A DNA stretch of 64,000 bases from Catenuloplanes atrovinosus (GTDB lineage: Bacteria > Actinomycetota > Actinomycetes > Mycobacteriales > Micromonosporaceae), in contig NZ_JAVDYB010000001.1 in the NCBI RefSeq assembly GCF_031458235.1, positions 8,271,001 to 8,335,000 on the forward strand. Reading direction: 5' to 3'. The position numbers and the translations under genes were made by a program. Shown here in pieces: positions 18,317-27,511 of this stretch. The notes under the pieces are model-generated. The model made no database searches. It worked only from the letters and a program-made list of their open reading frames with translations, and was not told the DNA's origin. Each line of letters starts with the position of its first letter. Position 1 is the stretch's first letter.

Positions 18317-20620
18317 TCAGGCGGTGATGGTCACGGTGCTGGTCATCCGGCGGTCCGGGCCGAGCGCCCGCTCCGGGCCGGCGATCGTGAACCGGGCCGT
18401 GTGCCGCACGTCCTCGCTGGACGCGGCGATCAGCAGCTCGATCTCGCCCGGCTCGACGATCCGGCGGCCCTCGCGGCCGGTGAAGGCGGTCAGGTCGGCC
18501 GGGACGGTGAACGTGACGGTCCGCGCCTCCCCCGGCACCAGCGGCACCCGGGCGTACCCGATCAGCCGGCGCACCGGCTGGGTCACCTGCGACACCGGGT
18601 CGTGCAGGTACAGCTGCACGATCTCGGACCCGGCCCGCTCGCCGGTGTTGCGCACGGTCACCGACGCGACCGCCTCGCCGTCCGCCGCGATGGTGACGGT
18701 GCCGCTCTCCGGCGCGGTCCACTCGAACGTCGTGTACGACAGGCCGTGCCCGAACGGGAACAGCGGCGTCGGGTCCACGGTGCTCACGTCCGAGCGGTGG
18801 CCGAGCGTCGGCGTCAGGTAGGTGGCCGGCTGCCCGCCCGGACCCACCGGCATGCTGACCGGCAGCCGCCCGGACGGGCAGACCGCGCCGGTGAGCACGT
18901 CCGCGACCGCCGGACCGCCCTCCTCCCCCGGGAAGAAGCCCTGCACGATCGCGGCCAGCCGGTCCGCGTAGGCGCCCAGCGCGTACGGCCGGCCGGAGAG
19001 CAGCACCAGCACCACCGGGCGCCCGGTCGCGATCAGCCGCTCCAGCAGCTCGCCCTGGCGCCCGGGCAGCCGCAGGTCCGGCACGTCGCAGCCCTCGCCG
19101 GAGGTGCCGATGCCGAAGATGCCGGACCGGTCGCCGAGCACCGCCACGATCACGTCCGCGTCCGCGGCGTCGGCGATGTCCGGCTCCTCGTCGCCGTCGA
19201 TGGTGCAGCCCGGGATCGCGGTGCGGCCGAGCGCCTCGGCCAGCGTCGGGATCACCACGCCGAGCGGCAGCCCGGGGTGGTGCGGGCCGACGTGCCGGGG
19301 GAACGTGTAGCAGCCGAGCATGCCGGCCGCGTCGTCCGCGAGCGGGCCGCACAGCGCGATCCGGGCGTCCGGCGCCAGCGGGAGCACGCCGTCGTTCGCG
19401 CAGAGCACGATGGACTCCTCGGCCAGCCGGCGGGCCAGCGCGCGCGCCTCCGGCGGATCGAGGTCCGGTGTGCCGGGCGGCGGCGCCGGCTTCCAGTCCG
19501 GGTCGAGCAGGCCCAGCTCGCACTTCTGGGTCAGCACCCGGGTGACCGCGCGGTCCACCAGCGACTCCGGCACCAGACCGGACCGGACCGCCTCGACCAG
19601 CGGCGGGCCGTAGTTGCGGATGCCGGGCAGCTCGGTGTCTATGCCGGCGGTGAGCGCCAGCGCGGCCACCTCCGCGTCCCCGTCCGCCACCCGGTGCAGC
19701 ATCCGCAGGTGGGCGAGGCCGAAGTAGTCGGAGACCACGGTGCCGGTGAAGCCCAGCTCGTCGCGGAGCAGCGTGGTGAGCACGGCCGCGTCGGCGGTGA
19801 CCGGCACGCCGTCCAGCTCCACATAGGCGGCCATCACGGACCGGGCGCCGCCGTCGCGCAGCGCCATCTCGAACGGGGGCAGCAGCACGTCCGCGATCTC
19901 ACGCGGGCCGACCGAGACCGGGCCGAAGTTGCGCCCGGCGCGGGAGGCGGAGTAGCCGACGAAGTGCTTGAGCGTGGCGACCACGCCGGTGCTCTCCAGA
20001 CCGCGCACGTACGCCGCGCCGATCGTGCCGACCAGGTACGGATCCTCGCCGATGGTCTCCTCGACGCGGCCCCAGCGCAGATCGCGCGCCACGTCCACCA
20101 CCGGCGCGAGTCCCTGGTGGACACCGACCGCGCGCATCGCGCCGCCGATCTGCCCGGCCATCGTCTCGACCAGCTCCGGGTCGAACGCGGCGCCCCAGGC
20201 CAGCGGCGTCGGGTAGACCGTCGCCTGCCAGGTGAGGAAGCCGGTCAGGCACTCCTCGTGCGCGACCGCCGGGATGCCCAGCCGGCTGGCCGCGACGATC
20301 TCGGCCTGCAGCGCGGCGAGCGCGGCGGCGCCGTCGGCCGGGCCGATCGGCGCGGTCCCGAACGGCCGGGTGATCTGCCCGAGCCCGTTCCTGATCAGCT
20401 GCGGCCAGTCCGGCTCGTCGAGCAGCTCGTGCTGGTGCGGCGCCATGTCGCCGTCCGTCGCGGTGGCGCCCATCCAGACGGAACAGAGCTGAGCCGTTTT
20501 CTCCTCCAGCGTCATCGCGGCCAGGAGCGCCGCGACGCGCTCGCCGACGGGGCGGGACGGGTCCCGCCATGGCTCGGCCACCGCGGTGGGTGGTCCGGCC
20601 AGCTCGCCTCGCTCGGTCAC
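18317..20620 (-). CDS. Glycoside hydrolase family 3 (beta-xylosidase/beta-glucosidase type)
   Basis: 767 residues, no signal peptide. The N-terminal GH3 barrel has KHFVGYSASRAGRN-type substrate motifs near residues 218-231 and the nucleophile Asp298 in VVSDYFGL. The (alpha/beta)6 sandwich domain follows, and a C-terminal fibronectin-III-like domain begins around residue 640 (FEWTAPESGTVTI). Specificity cannot be read with certainty. The divergent xylobiose-type importer and nearby xylanase argue for beta-xylosidase (the bxl clusters pair such an enzyme with BxlEFG). The start is GTG at 20620 with AGGAGG 6 bases upstream. Loss of the signal peptide means it acts on imported oligosaccharides. 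Confidence 0.9.
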   Translation of the reverse strand: MTERGELAGPPTAVAEPWRDPSRPVGERVAALLAAMTLEEKTAQLCSVWMGATATDGDMAPHQHELLDEPDWPQLIRNGLGQITRPFGTAPIGPADGAAALAALQAEIVAASRLGIPAVAHEECLTGFLTWQATVYPTPLAWGAAFDPELVETMAGQIGGAMRAVGVHQGLAPVVDVARDLRWGRVEETIGEDPYLVGTIGAAYVRGLESTGVVATLKHFVGYSASRAGRNFGPVSVGPREIADVLLPPFEMALRDGGARSVMAAYVELDGVPVTADAAVLTTLLRDELGFTGTVVSDYFGLAHLRMLHRVADGDAEVAALALTAGIDTELPGIRNYGPPLVEAVRSGLVPESLVDRAVTRVLTQKCELGLLDPDWKPAPPPGTPDLDPPEARALARRLAEESIVLCANDGVLPLAPDARIALCGPLADDAAGMLGCYTFPRHVGPHHPGLPLGVVIPTLAEALGRTAIPGCTIDGDEEPDIADAADADVIVAVLGDRSGIFGIGTSGEGCDVPDLRLPGRQGELLERLIATGRPVVLVLLSGRPYALGAYADRLAAIVQGFFPGEEGGPAVADVLTGAVCPSGRLPVSMPVGPGGQPATYLTPTLGHRSDVSTVDPTPLFPFGHGLSYTTFEWTAPESGTVTIAADGEAVASVTVRNTGERAGSEIVQLYLHDPVSQVTQPVRRLIGYARVPLVPGEARTVTFTVPADLTAFTGREGRRIVEPGEIELLIAASSEDVRHTARFTIAGPERALGPDRRMTSTVTITA

Positions 20621-20656
20621 GAGCGACCTCCTGAGATTGTTCGCAAGTTCCGATCG

Positions 20657-20668
20657 CTTTCCGGAAAG
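20657..20668. promoter_or_regulatory. Palindrome CTTTCCGGAAAG upstream of the GH3 gene
   Basis: Perfect 12-bp palindrome, 37 bases before the GH3 start codon in the divergent control region. It shares the GAAAG half-site with the 20806-20818 site and is a candidate operator for the same LacI-type regulator. Confidence 0.5.
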
Positions 20669-20745
20669 GTCTTCTACCTTCTCGGCGCGCCGAGGGGCGC
20701 GAAGGTCACTACAAAGTAACGCTTAAACGGGTGCATAGACAGGGG

Positions 20746-20774
20746 TTGACCGCGTCGTAACACCGTCGTAGCGT
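20746..20774 (+). promoter_or_regulatory. Promoter of the sugar-importer operon
   Basis: TTGACC (20746-20751), 17-base spacer, TAGCGT (20769-20774). The candidate operator lies about 32 bases downstream of the -10, where a bound repressor could block elongation. Confidence 0.6.
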
Positions 20775-20805
20775 GCGGAACATCACGCGACTTACCGATG
20801 ATCTT

Positions 20806-20818
20806 CCGAAAGTTTCGG
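20806..20818. promoter_or_regulatory. Operator CCGAAAGTTTCGG of the xylobiose-type importer
   Basis: Perfect 6-bp arms around one central base. From memory, BxlR/XlnR-type repressors of streptomycete xylan genes recognise CGAA/TTCG-containing inverted repeats of this form. It is located 35 bases before the binding-protein ATG. Confidence 0.65.
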
Positions 20819-20853
20819 TCCGCGCGGTCGATGCTTGTTAAGGGGATTCCGAT

Positions 20854-22167
20854 ATGACCAACCCGCTGATGTCCCGACGATCGCTGCTCGGTCTCGCCGG
20901 CCTTGGTGCCGGTGCCGCCGTGCTCGGCACCGCCGGCTGTGGTGGCAGCAGTGGCCCGCAGGGTGACGATAGCAAGGCTCTCATCGATATCTGGTGCCTT
21001 CAGGACCCGGTGCAGAACCGGGTGCAGCAGGCCGCGGTGGACCGCTTCAACGCGGGCGACGCCGCGGACGCCAAGCTCAGCACGTTCATCAACGACGCGT
21101 ACCAGCAGAAGCTGGGCGTCGCGATGGGCAGTGAGCAGCGGCCGGACGTGTTCTTCAACTGGGGCGGCGGCAGCATCCGCGAGTACGTGCGCGGCGACCT
21201 GCTGGTCGACCTCACGCCCACGCTGGACGCCGACGCGGCGTTCAAGGGCAGGTTCCTGCCGGCCGTGCTGGAGGCCGGCAAGATCGGCGCGCAGTACTAC
21301 GGCGTCCCGCTGCGCGGCATGCAGCCGATCATCCTGTACTACAACAAGGAGGTCCTGGGCCGGGTCGGCGCGCAGCCGCCCACCACCTGGGCCGAGACGC
21401 TCACCCTGGTCGACCGGCTGAAGGCGGAGAGCATCACGCCGTTCGCGCTGGCCGGCACGCAGCCGTGGACGCTGCTGATGTGGATCGAGTACCTCGCCGA
21501 TCGGATCGGCGGGCCGGCCGTCTTCCAGCGGATCGCGGACGGCGACAAGACCGGGTGGAGTGACCCGGCGATGATCAAGGCGCTGAACGAGATCACGGCG
21601 CTGGTGGACCGCGGCGGCTTCGGCACCAACTGGGCGTCGGTCAACTACGAGGCCGGCGGCGCGGGCACGATCTTCGCCCAGGGCAAGGCGGCCATGCACC
21701 TGATGGGCTCGTGGGAGTACACGAACCAGGTCGACCAGCAGCCGGAGTTCGCGCAAAACGGCCTGGGCTGGACCACGTTCCCGGTCTACGAGGGCGGCGC
21801 GGGCGACCCGAAGGCGATCGTCGGCAACCCCACCAACTACTTCTCGATCACGAAGTCGTCGGCCAACGTGGCGGACGCGACCGCGTTCCTGAAGCAGGAG
21901 ATGGCCTCCGACGCGTACGTCGACGACTGGATCAAGGCGGGCGACGTGCCGCCGATCACCGGGCTCGAGTCGCGGCTGTCCGCCTCGCCCAGCCCGGAGT
22001 TCTCCGCGTTCGTCTACGGCATGGTCCGGGACGCCCCGAGCTTCCAGCTCTCCTGGGACCAGGCGGTCGACCAGAAGTACCGCGACCCGATGCTCACCAA
22101 CCTCCAGAAGCTGTTCCTCGGCGAGCTGGACGCCAACGGCTTCGCGTCCGCGATGGCCGCGCTGTGA
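20854..22167 (+). CDS. Carbohydrate ABC transporter substrate-binding lipoprotein, Tat-type signal (BxlE-like)
   Basis: 437 residues, extracellular solute-binding protein family 1 (CUT1). The N-terminus has a twin-arginine motif (SRRSLLGL, Arg8-Arg9) and a lipobox-like TAGC (Cys29), so it is probably exported folded and lipid-anchored. The mature part contains family features such as the YYGVPLRGMQPIILYYNK hinge strand and KAAMHLMGSWE. The divergent GH3 gene and nearby xylanase favour a xylobiose/xylo-oligosaccharide ligand, as for streptomycete BxlE, but other disaccharides are possible. The ATG has AAGGGG upstream. The stop overlaps the GTG of the next gene (GTGA). Confidence 0.86.
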   Translation: MTNPLMSRRSLLGLAGLGAGAAVLGTAGCGGSSGPQGDDSKALIDIWCLQDPVQNRVQQAAVDRFNAGDAADAKLSTFINDAYQQKLGVAMGSEQRPDVFFNWGGGSIREYVRGDLLVDLTPTLDADAAFKGRFLPAVLEAGKIGAQYYGVPLRGMQPIILYYNKEVLGRVGAQPPTTWAETLTLVDRLKAESITPFALAGTQPWTLLMWIEYLADRIGGPAVFQRIADGDKTGWSDPAMIKALNEITALVDRGGFGTNWASVNYEAGGAGTIFAQGKAAMHLMGSWEYTNQVDQQPEFAQNGLGWTTFPVYEGGAGDPKAIVGNPTNYFSITKSSANVADATAFLKQEMASDAYVDDWIKAGDVPPITGLESRLSASPSPEFSAFVYGMVRDAPSFQLSWDQAVDQKYRDPMLTNLQKLFLGELDANGFASAMAAL

Positions 22168-23078
22168 GAGTGGTGTCGGTGACACCCGGTGCCGGGGGAG
22201 ATCGGGCCCCCCGGCCCGGGGCGGTCTACGTCCTGCCGGCCGCGCTGTTCTTCGCGTTCTTCGCGGTGCTGCCGCTGGTCCTGGTCGCGTTGCTCTCCTT
22301 CACGGAGTGGACCGGCATCGGCGACCCGCGGTTCATCGGCACGGACAACTGGACGCGCCTGGCCGGCGACCCGCTGGTGCTCACCTCCACCCGCACCACG
22401 CTGCTGCTGATGCTGTTCGCCTGGGCCGCGCAGACCGCGCTGGCGCTGCCGCTCGGCGTCTGGGCGGCCGGCCGGCAGCGCAACCGGGCCGTGCTCTCGG
22501 CGATCTTCTTCCTGCCGCTGCTGCTCTCCAGCGCCGCCATCGCGCTGATGTGGAAGTCGATGCTCGACCCGAACTTCGGCGTGGCCGCGGTGGTCGGCCC
22601 GTGGATCGGCGTCCCGGACGGCAACCTGATCGGCACCCCGCGCGGCGCGCTGATCTGCATCATCATCACCGTGACCTGGCAGTTCGTGCCGTTCCACACG
22701 CTGCTGTACCAAGGCGCGGCGCGGAACATCCCGGCCGTGCTCTACGACGCGGCGCGGATGGACGGCGCGAACCGGTGGCAGTCGTTCCTCCGGGTCACGC
22801 TGCCGCAGCTGCGCAACACCATCGTCACCTCGTCCGTGCTGATGCTGGTCGGATCGCTCACCTACTTCGAGACGATCCTGCTGCTCACCGGCGGCGGGCC
22901 GGGCGACTCCACCTACGTGCTGCCGTTCCTCATGTACCAGGCCGCGTTCGAGCGGAGCGAGATGGGCTACGCCGCCGCGATCGCGACCGGACTGGTGCTG
23001 CTCGGCACGCTGCTGTCACTGGCGATCGTGCGCTTCTCCGGCTTCTCCCGGATGCGCTCCACGCTGGAGGGGATGTAA
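22164..23078 (+). CDS. Carbohydrate ABC transporter permease (MalF/BxlF type)
   Basis: 304 residues with six hydrophobic helices, binding-protein-dependent transport permease family 1. The EAA-like cytoplasmic loop reads LYDAARMDGANRWQSFLRVT-LP, which contacts the ATPase. A short N-terminus precedes the first helix (VYVLPAALFFAFFAVLPL). The start is GTG at 22164, overlapping the binding-protein stop by 4 bases; in-frame GTG codons at 22170, 22173 and 22179 are alternatives. No ATPase gene is in this cluster, as is usual for CUT1 systems in actinomycetes that share one MsiK ATPase. Confidence 0.87.
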   Translation: MRVVSVTPGAGGDRAPRPGAVYVLPAALFFAFFAVLPLVLVALLSFTEWTGIGDPRFIGTDNWTRLAGDPLVLTSTRTTLLLMLFAWAAQTALALPLGVWAAGRQRNRAVLSAIFFLPLLLSSAAIALMWKSMLDPNFGVAAVVGPWIGVPDGNLIGTPRGALICIIITVTWQFVPFHTLLYQGAARNIPAVLYDAARMDGANRWQSFLRVTLPQLRNTIVTSSVLMLVGSLTYFETILLLTGGGPGDSTYVLPFLMYQAAFERSEMGYAAAIATGLVLLGTLLSLAIVRFSGFSRMRSTLEGM

Positions 23079-23080
23079 CC

Positions 23081-23965
23081 GTGGCGGTCTCCACCCCCAC
23101 CCGCTCCGCGGTCCGGCCCGCGCCGCGCGCCGGCGGGCCCCGGCGCTCCGTCGACCGCCCGAACTGGGCGGCCGGCGCGCTCTCGCTGGTCTGGCTGGCC
23201 GTGGTCGGCTTCCCGCTGCTGCTGCTGGTGATCTGGAGCCTGACCGATCGCCGTGACTACCAGCGCAACGGGCCGCTGGCGCTGCCGGACGGCATCGCCT
23301 GGGCGAACATCTCGCAGGTCTTCGAGGCGCGGTTCGGCACGTACATGCTGAACACGTTCACGGTGACGGCCGGGAGCATCCTGCTGACGCTGGCCCTGGC
23401 GCTGCCGGCGGCGTACGCGATCGTCCGCTCCCGGTCCTGGGCCGCCTCGCTGTCGTTCCGGATGTTCCTGCTCGGGCTGGCCATCCCGGCCCAGGCCGTG
23501 ATCGTCCCGGTCTATCTGATCATCACGCGCCTGGAGCTGTACGACACGCTGCGCGCGGTCATCCTGCCGACCGTGGCGTTCAACCTGCCGCTGGTGGTGC
23601 TGATCCTCTCCGGCTCGCTGCGGGACGTCTCGCGCGAGCTCTACGAGGCGATGACCGTGGACGGCGCCGGCCCGTTCCGGATCTTCTGGAAGCTGGTGCT
23701 CCCGATGTCCCGGGGCAGCATCAGCACGGTCGGGATCTTCGTGGGGCTGAACGCGTGGAACGGCTTCATCTTCCCGCTGATCCTCACCCAGGACCTGAAC
23801 AACCGGGTGGTCGCGCTCGGCCTGTGGCACTACCAGGGGCAGTACGCGGTGAACGTGCCCGGCCTGATGATGGCGGTGCTGCTCTCCACGCTCCCGATCT
23901 TCCTGCTCTACCTGTTCGCGCGGCGCTGGCTGATCGCGGGACTGGCCGGAGTCGGCGGGAAGTGA
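23081..23965 (+). CDS. Carbohydrate ABC transporter permease (MalG/BxlG type)
   Basis: 294 residues, six hydrophobic helices. The EAA loop is LYEAMTVDGAGPFRIFWKLVLP and the C-terminus has NVPGLMMAVLLSTLPIFLLYLF, typical of MalG-like partners. The GTG start at 23081 lies 2 bases after the previous stop with GGAGGGGA upstream. With the preceding permease it forms the channel for the BxlE-like binding protein. The energising ATPase must be encoded elsewhere. Confidence 0.87.
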   Translation: MAVSTPTRSAVRPAPRAGGPRRSVDRPNWAAGALSLVWLAVVGFPLLLLVIWSLTDRRDYQRNGPLALPDGIAWANISQVFEARFGTYMLNTFTVTAGSILLTLALALPAAYAIVRSRSWAASLSFRMFLLGLAIPAQAVIVPVYLIITRLELYDTLRAVILPTVAFNLPLVVLILSGSLRDVSRELYEAMTVDGAGPFRIFWKLVLPMSRGSISTVGIFVGLNAWNGFIFPLILTQDLNNRVVALGLWHYQGQYAVNVPGLMMAVLLSTLPIFLLYLFARRWLIAGLAGVGGK

Positions 23966-24031
23966 CCGCTCCTGCACCTTGCGGCTGATATCTCTGGCAG
24001 CGCAGGCTCACACGGCGGCCGGAGGTGGCGG

Positions 24032-25267
24032 ATGGAAGCGGCGAAACCGGAGAACGAGGCCGGACGGCTCGCCACCCTCCACGACCTGGAGGTGCTGGAC
24101 ACCGAGCCGGAGCAGGAGTTCGACGACATCGTGGCGCTCGCCTCGCGCGTCTGCGGCGTACCGATGTCGCTGGTCAGCCTGATCGACGCGGACCGGCAGT
24201 GGTTCAAGGCCAAGATCGGGCTGGAGCTGGACGAGACCTCGCGCGAGGTCTCGTTCTGCGCGCACGCGATCCTCGGCAAGGACCTGCTGGTCGTGCCGGA
24301 CGTGCACACCGACCGGCGGTTCTCCGACAACCCGATGGTGACCGGCGACCCCGGCGTGCGGTTCTACGCCGGGGCGCCGCTGGTCACCACCGACGGGTTC
24401 GCGCTCGGCACGCTGTGCGTGGTCGACTCCGAGCCCCGCCGGCTCAACCTGGACCAGCTGCAGGCGCTGCGCGCGCTGTCCCGGCAGGTCACCGCGCAGC
24501 TGGAACTCCGCCGGTACGCCAAGGCGCTGAACCGGACCGTGGCCCGGCTGCAGGACATGGAGCGCCGCCGGGACGACTTCGCGAACCTGCTCGCCGGCGA
24601 CCTCCGCGCGCCGCTGCACGAGTTCGGCGCGTACCTGGCGAGCGTGAGCACCGACCGGGAACCGGACCGCGTGCTGGCCGAGGCGCTGGTCCGCACCACC
24701 CGGCGCTACCTCGACCCGATGCGGCAACTGGTCGCGCACCTGCTGGCGATGGCCGACCCGGAGAACGAGGGCTACGAGGCGCTGCACCTGCGCCAGGTCG
24801 ACCTGAGCCGGATCACCGAGCGGGCGGTGCGGGCGGTCCGGCCGATCGCGGCCACCAAGGAGATCTGGATCCTGCACGGCCAGGGCCCCTGCCTGCCGAT
24901 CTACGCGGACCCCGTACGGCTGGAACAGGTCCTCATGCACCTGCTCTTCGCGGCCGTGAAGTTCACGCCGCCGGGCGGCCGGGTGCGGGTGAGCACGGAG
25001 GCCGAGGGCGGCCCGGCCGTGCGCCTGGACGACCTCGACCAGCCGGACACCGAGCGGCCCGACCTCTTCACCCACCTCTACCGGAGCGCGGTGGCGCGGC
25101 CGGACCACGGCGGCGGGCCGGACCGCGGGCTCGCGGTGGCGAAGCGAATCCTGGACGTCCACCACGCCACGCTCGCGCTCTCCGACCGGCCCGGCGAGGG
25201 CACCTCGCTGCGCGTGGTGTTCCCGCCGGTGACAGCCGCGCCGGAGGCGGTGGAACGGGCCCGGTAG
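24032..25267 (+). CDS. GAF-domain sensor with degenerate histidine-kinase core (pseudokinase)
   Basis: 411 residues, cytoplasmic. The N-terminal GAF domain (about 15-160) includes SFCAHAI and the GALF-like FYAGAPLVTTDGFALGTLCV block. The following region aligns with HisKA/HATPase_c but lacks key residues. The H-box that normally reads SHELRTPL is AGDLRAPL (residues 188-195), so the phospho-acceptor His is Gly189. The N-box Asn is replaced (QVLMHLLFAAVKFT), and no DxGxG G1 box is seen. Only F- and G2-like stretches (LFTHLYR, DRGLAVAK) remain. It probably cannot autophosphorylate and may act as a sensor or allosteric partner. The ATG follows GGCCGGAGGTGG. Confidence 0.8.
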   Translation: MEAAKPENEAGRLATLHDLEVLDTEPEQEFDDIVALASRVCGVPMSLVSLIDADRQWFKAKIGLELDETSREVSFCAHAILGKDLLVVPDVHTDRRFSDNPMVTGDPGVRFYAGAPLVTTDGFALGTLCVVDSEPRRLNLDQLQALRALSRQVTAQLELRRYAKALNRTVARLQDMERRRDDFANLLAGDLRAPLHEFGAYLASVSTDREPDRVLAEALVRTTRRYLDPMRQLVAHLLAMADPENEGYEALHLRQVDLSRITERAVRAVRPIAATKEIWILHGQGPCLPIYADPVRLEQVLMHLLFAAVKFTPPGGRVRVSTEAEGGPAVRLDDLDQPDTERPDLFTHLYRSAVARPDHGGGPDRGLAVAKRILDVHHATLALSDRPGEGTSLRVVFPPVTAAPEAVERAR

Positions 25268-25285
25268 ACCACCGGGCCCGCCCGC

Positions 25286-27511
25286 TCAACCCACCGGCGT
25301 GCGGTCCCGGGGCGCGGCGCCGACCAGCGCGTCACCGGTCCGCTGCAGCTTGTGCCAGCGCAGCCGGGCGCCGGTCAGCGCGGTCACCGCGGACTGGATC
25401 AACACCAGATACATCAGCTGCCGGTACGCGAACTGCTGCAACGGCAACGTCCACAGTGGCTTCATCGACTCCCGGTCCAGCCGGAACGCCACCACCGCGG
25501 TGACCAGTTGCATCACCAGCATCGCCAGCCAGGCGATCACGGTCTCGGTGCGGCCCAGGAACAGCAGCCCGTAGAGCGTCAGCAGGTCGATCACCGGCGC
25601 CAGCAGCGGCAGCGTGACGCCGAACAGCGCCAGGATCGGCAGGCCCACCCGGCCGAACCGGCCCGACGGACCGGACTCCACCAGCGCCTTCCGGTGCTTC
25701 CACATCGCCTGCATGGTGCCGTACGACCAGCGGTAGCGCTGCTTCCACAGCTGGCCCAGCCTGGCCGGCGCCTCGGTCCAGGCGCGCGCGTTCTCCTCGT
25801 ACACCACGTGCCAGCCGTTGCGCAGGAACGCCATCGTCACGTCGGTGTCCTCGGCCAGCGTCTCGTCGCTCATGCCGCCGGCCTGCACCAGCGCCTCCCG
25901 CCGGAACGCGCCGATCGCGCCCGGCACGGTCGGCATGCAGCGCAGCGTCTCGTACAGCCGGCGGTCCAGGTTGAACCCGATCACGTACTCGATGTGCTGC
26001 CAGCGCGCCACCAGGCTGTTCCGGTTGCCGACCTTCACGTTGCCGGCCACCGCGCCCACGGACGGGTCCGCGAACGGCTGCACCAGCCGCCGGATCGAGT
26101 CCGGCTCGAAGATCGTGTCGCCGTCCACCATCACGATCAGGTCGTGACTGGCGAACGCGACGCCGGTGTTCAGCGCGTTCGGCTTGCCGCCGTTCGGAAT
26201 CCGGACCACCCGCACGTTCGGCAGGCCCAGCCCTTCCGCGAGATCGGCGGTCCCGTCCGAGGAGCCGTCGTCGACCACCACCACCTCGATCCGCGGGTAG
26301 TCGCCGCCGGCCAGCGACCGCACGGCCGCCTCGATGCCCTCCTTCTCGTTGTACGCCGGGACGATCACCGACACCGGCGCGGTCACCTCCGGACCCCAGC
26401 GGAAGTCCCTCCGCCGCCGGCTGCGCGCGTGCCGGCCCGCCAGGACCAGCATCAGGAGGGTACGGACCAGCGTCAGCGCACCGGCGATCACGAACAGCAC
26501 GCCGAGCACGCCGACCGTGGCGTCCGCGATCCGGATCGCCCACACCAGCGCGGACCCGCGCCACCTCTCGCCGCCGGTGGCCGGCTGCTCGGTCCGCGCG
26601 GTCGCGTTCCCGGCCGGGGCGGCCGACGCCATCGCCTGCGTGAGGCCCTGCGAGACGGTCACGAACCGGTACCCGCGCTGCTTCATCGCCGGGATGAACG
26701 AGTCCAGCGCCGCCACGGTCTGCGCGCGGTCGCCGCCGGCGTCGTGGAACAGCGTGATCGTGCCCCGCGTGCCCTCCGGCGTCGCGTTCCGCACGATCTG
26801 CGCCACGCCCGGCCGGGCCCAGTCCCGGCTGTCCGTGTCGTTCAGCACGGACAGGTAGCCCAGCTCGCCGGCCTCCCGGTAGAGCGGCCAGTTCTCGTCG
26901 TCGATCGCGACCGCCTTCGACGAGTACGGGAAGCGGATCAGCGAGGTCTTCACGCCGGTCGCGGCCGCGATCGCCATCTGCGTCTGCGAGTACTCGACGC
27001 GCCGCTGCCAGCTCGGCATCCTCGTCAGGTCCGGGTGCGTGAACGTGTGCACGCCCAGCTCGTGGCCCTCCGCCGCGAGCTGCCGCACCAGGTCCGGGTG
27101 CCGCGCCGCCCCGCTGCCCACCACGAAGAACGTGGCGTCCACGTCGTGCTCGGCCAGCTTGCGCAGCACCTGCGGCGTCCACCACGGGTCCGGGCCGTCG
27201 TCGAAGGTCAGCGCGATCGTCTTCTCCGGCAGCCGGTACGACTGGGCGCCGCCCCGCGCGGTGTTGATGATCGGGCCGCCCTCGACGATTCCCGCCGGGA
27301 CGGCGCCCTGTGCGCCGGAGCTCTGGTGCAGCCCGTCCGGGGAGAGCGCCGAGGCGGCGTACGCGCGAACCAACAGCACGCTGACCAGCAGCACCAGCAG
27401 CGTGCCCGCGACCAGCAGGCGCGGTCGCGGGACGATGCGGCGGGCGGGCGTGGCGTGGGCGTGCCGCCGGGACGGCGGGGCGGCCTCCGGGCGGGGCGGC
27501 GGGACTATCAC
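25286..27511 (-). CDS. Polysaccharide deacetylase-glycosyltransferase family 2 fusion, membrane-bound
   Basis: 741 residues. After a Pro/Arg-rich cytoplasmic N-terminus comes one membrane helix (about 31-53). An extracytoplasmic NodB-type deacetylase domain follows, with metal-site motifs TFDDGPD (102-108) and HTFTHPD (155-161) and a later LIRFPYS. A second membrane region near 330-360 leads to a GT2 domain with VVVVDDGSSDGT, VDGDTIF, EDTD and QRYRW (the processive-synthase QxxRW motif), then three or four C-terminal helices. This resembles a fused PgaB-like deacetylase and PgaC/NodC-like synthase, suggesting synthesis and deacetylation of a beta-1,4/1,6-GlcNAc-type polymer. The polymer identity is inference. 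GTG start overlaps the upstream gene's TGA. Confidence 0.88.
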   Translation of the reverse strand: MIVPPPRPEAAPPSRRHAHATPARRIVPRPRLLVAGTLLVLLVSVLLVRAYAASALSPDGLHQSSGAQGAVPAGIVEGGPIINTARGGAQSYRLPEKTIALTFDDGPDPWWTPQVLRKLAEHDVDATFFVVGSGAARHPDLVRQLAAEGHELGVHTFTHPDLTRMPSWQRRVEYSQTQMAIAAATGVKTSLIRFPYSSKAVAIDDENWPLYREAGELGYLSVLNDTDSRDWARPGVAQIVRNATPEGTRGTITLFHDAGGDRAQTVAALDSFIPAMKQRGYRFVTVSQGLTQAMASAAPAGNATARTEQPATGGERWRGSALVWAIRIADATVGVLGVLFVIAGALTLVRTLLMLVLAGRHARSRRRRDFRWGPEVTAPVSVIVPAYNEKEGIEAAVRSLAGGDYPRIEVVVVDDGSSDGTADLAEGLGLPNVRVVRIPNGGKPNALNTGVAFASHDLIVMVDGDTIFEPDSIRRLVQPFADPSVGAVAGNVKVGNRNSLVARWQHIEYVIGFNLDRRLYETLRCMPTVPGAIGAFRREALVQAGGMSDETLAEDTDVTMAFLRNGWHVVYEENARAWTEAPARLGQLWKQRYRWSYGTMQAMWKHRKALVESGPSGRFGRVGLPILALFGVTLPLLAPVIDLLTLYGLLFLGRTETVIAWLAMLVMQLVTAVVAFRLDRESMKPLWTLPLQQFAYRQLMYLVLIQSAVTALTGARLRWHKLQRTGDALVGAAPRDRTPVG

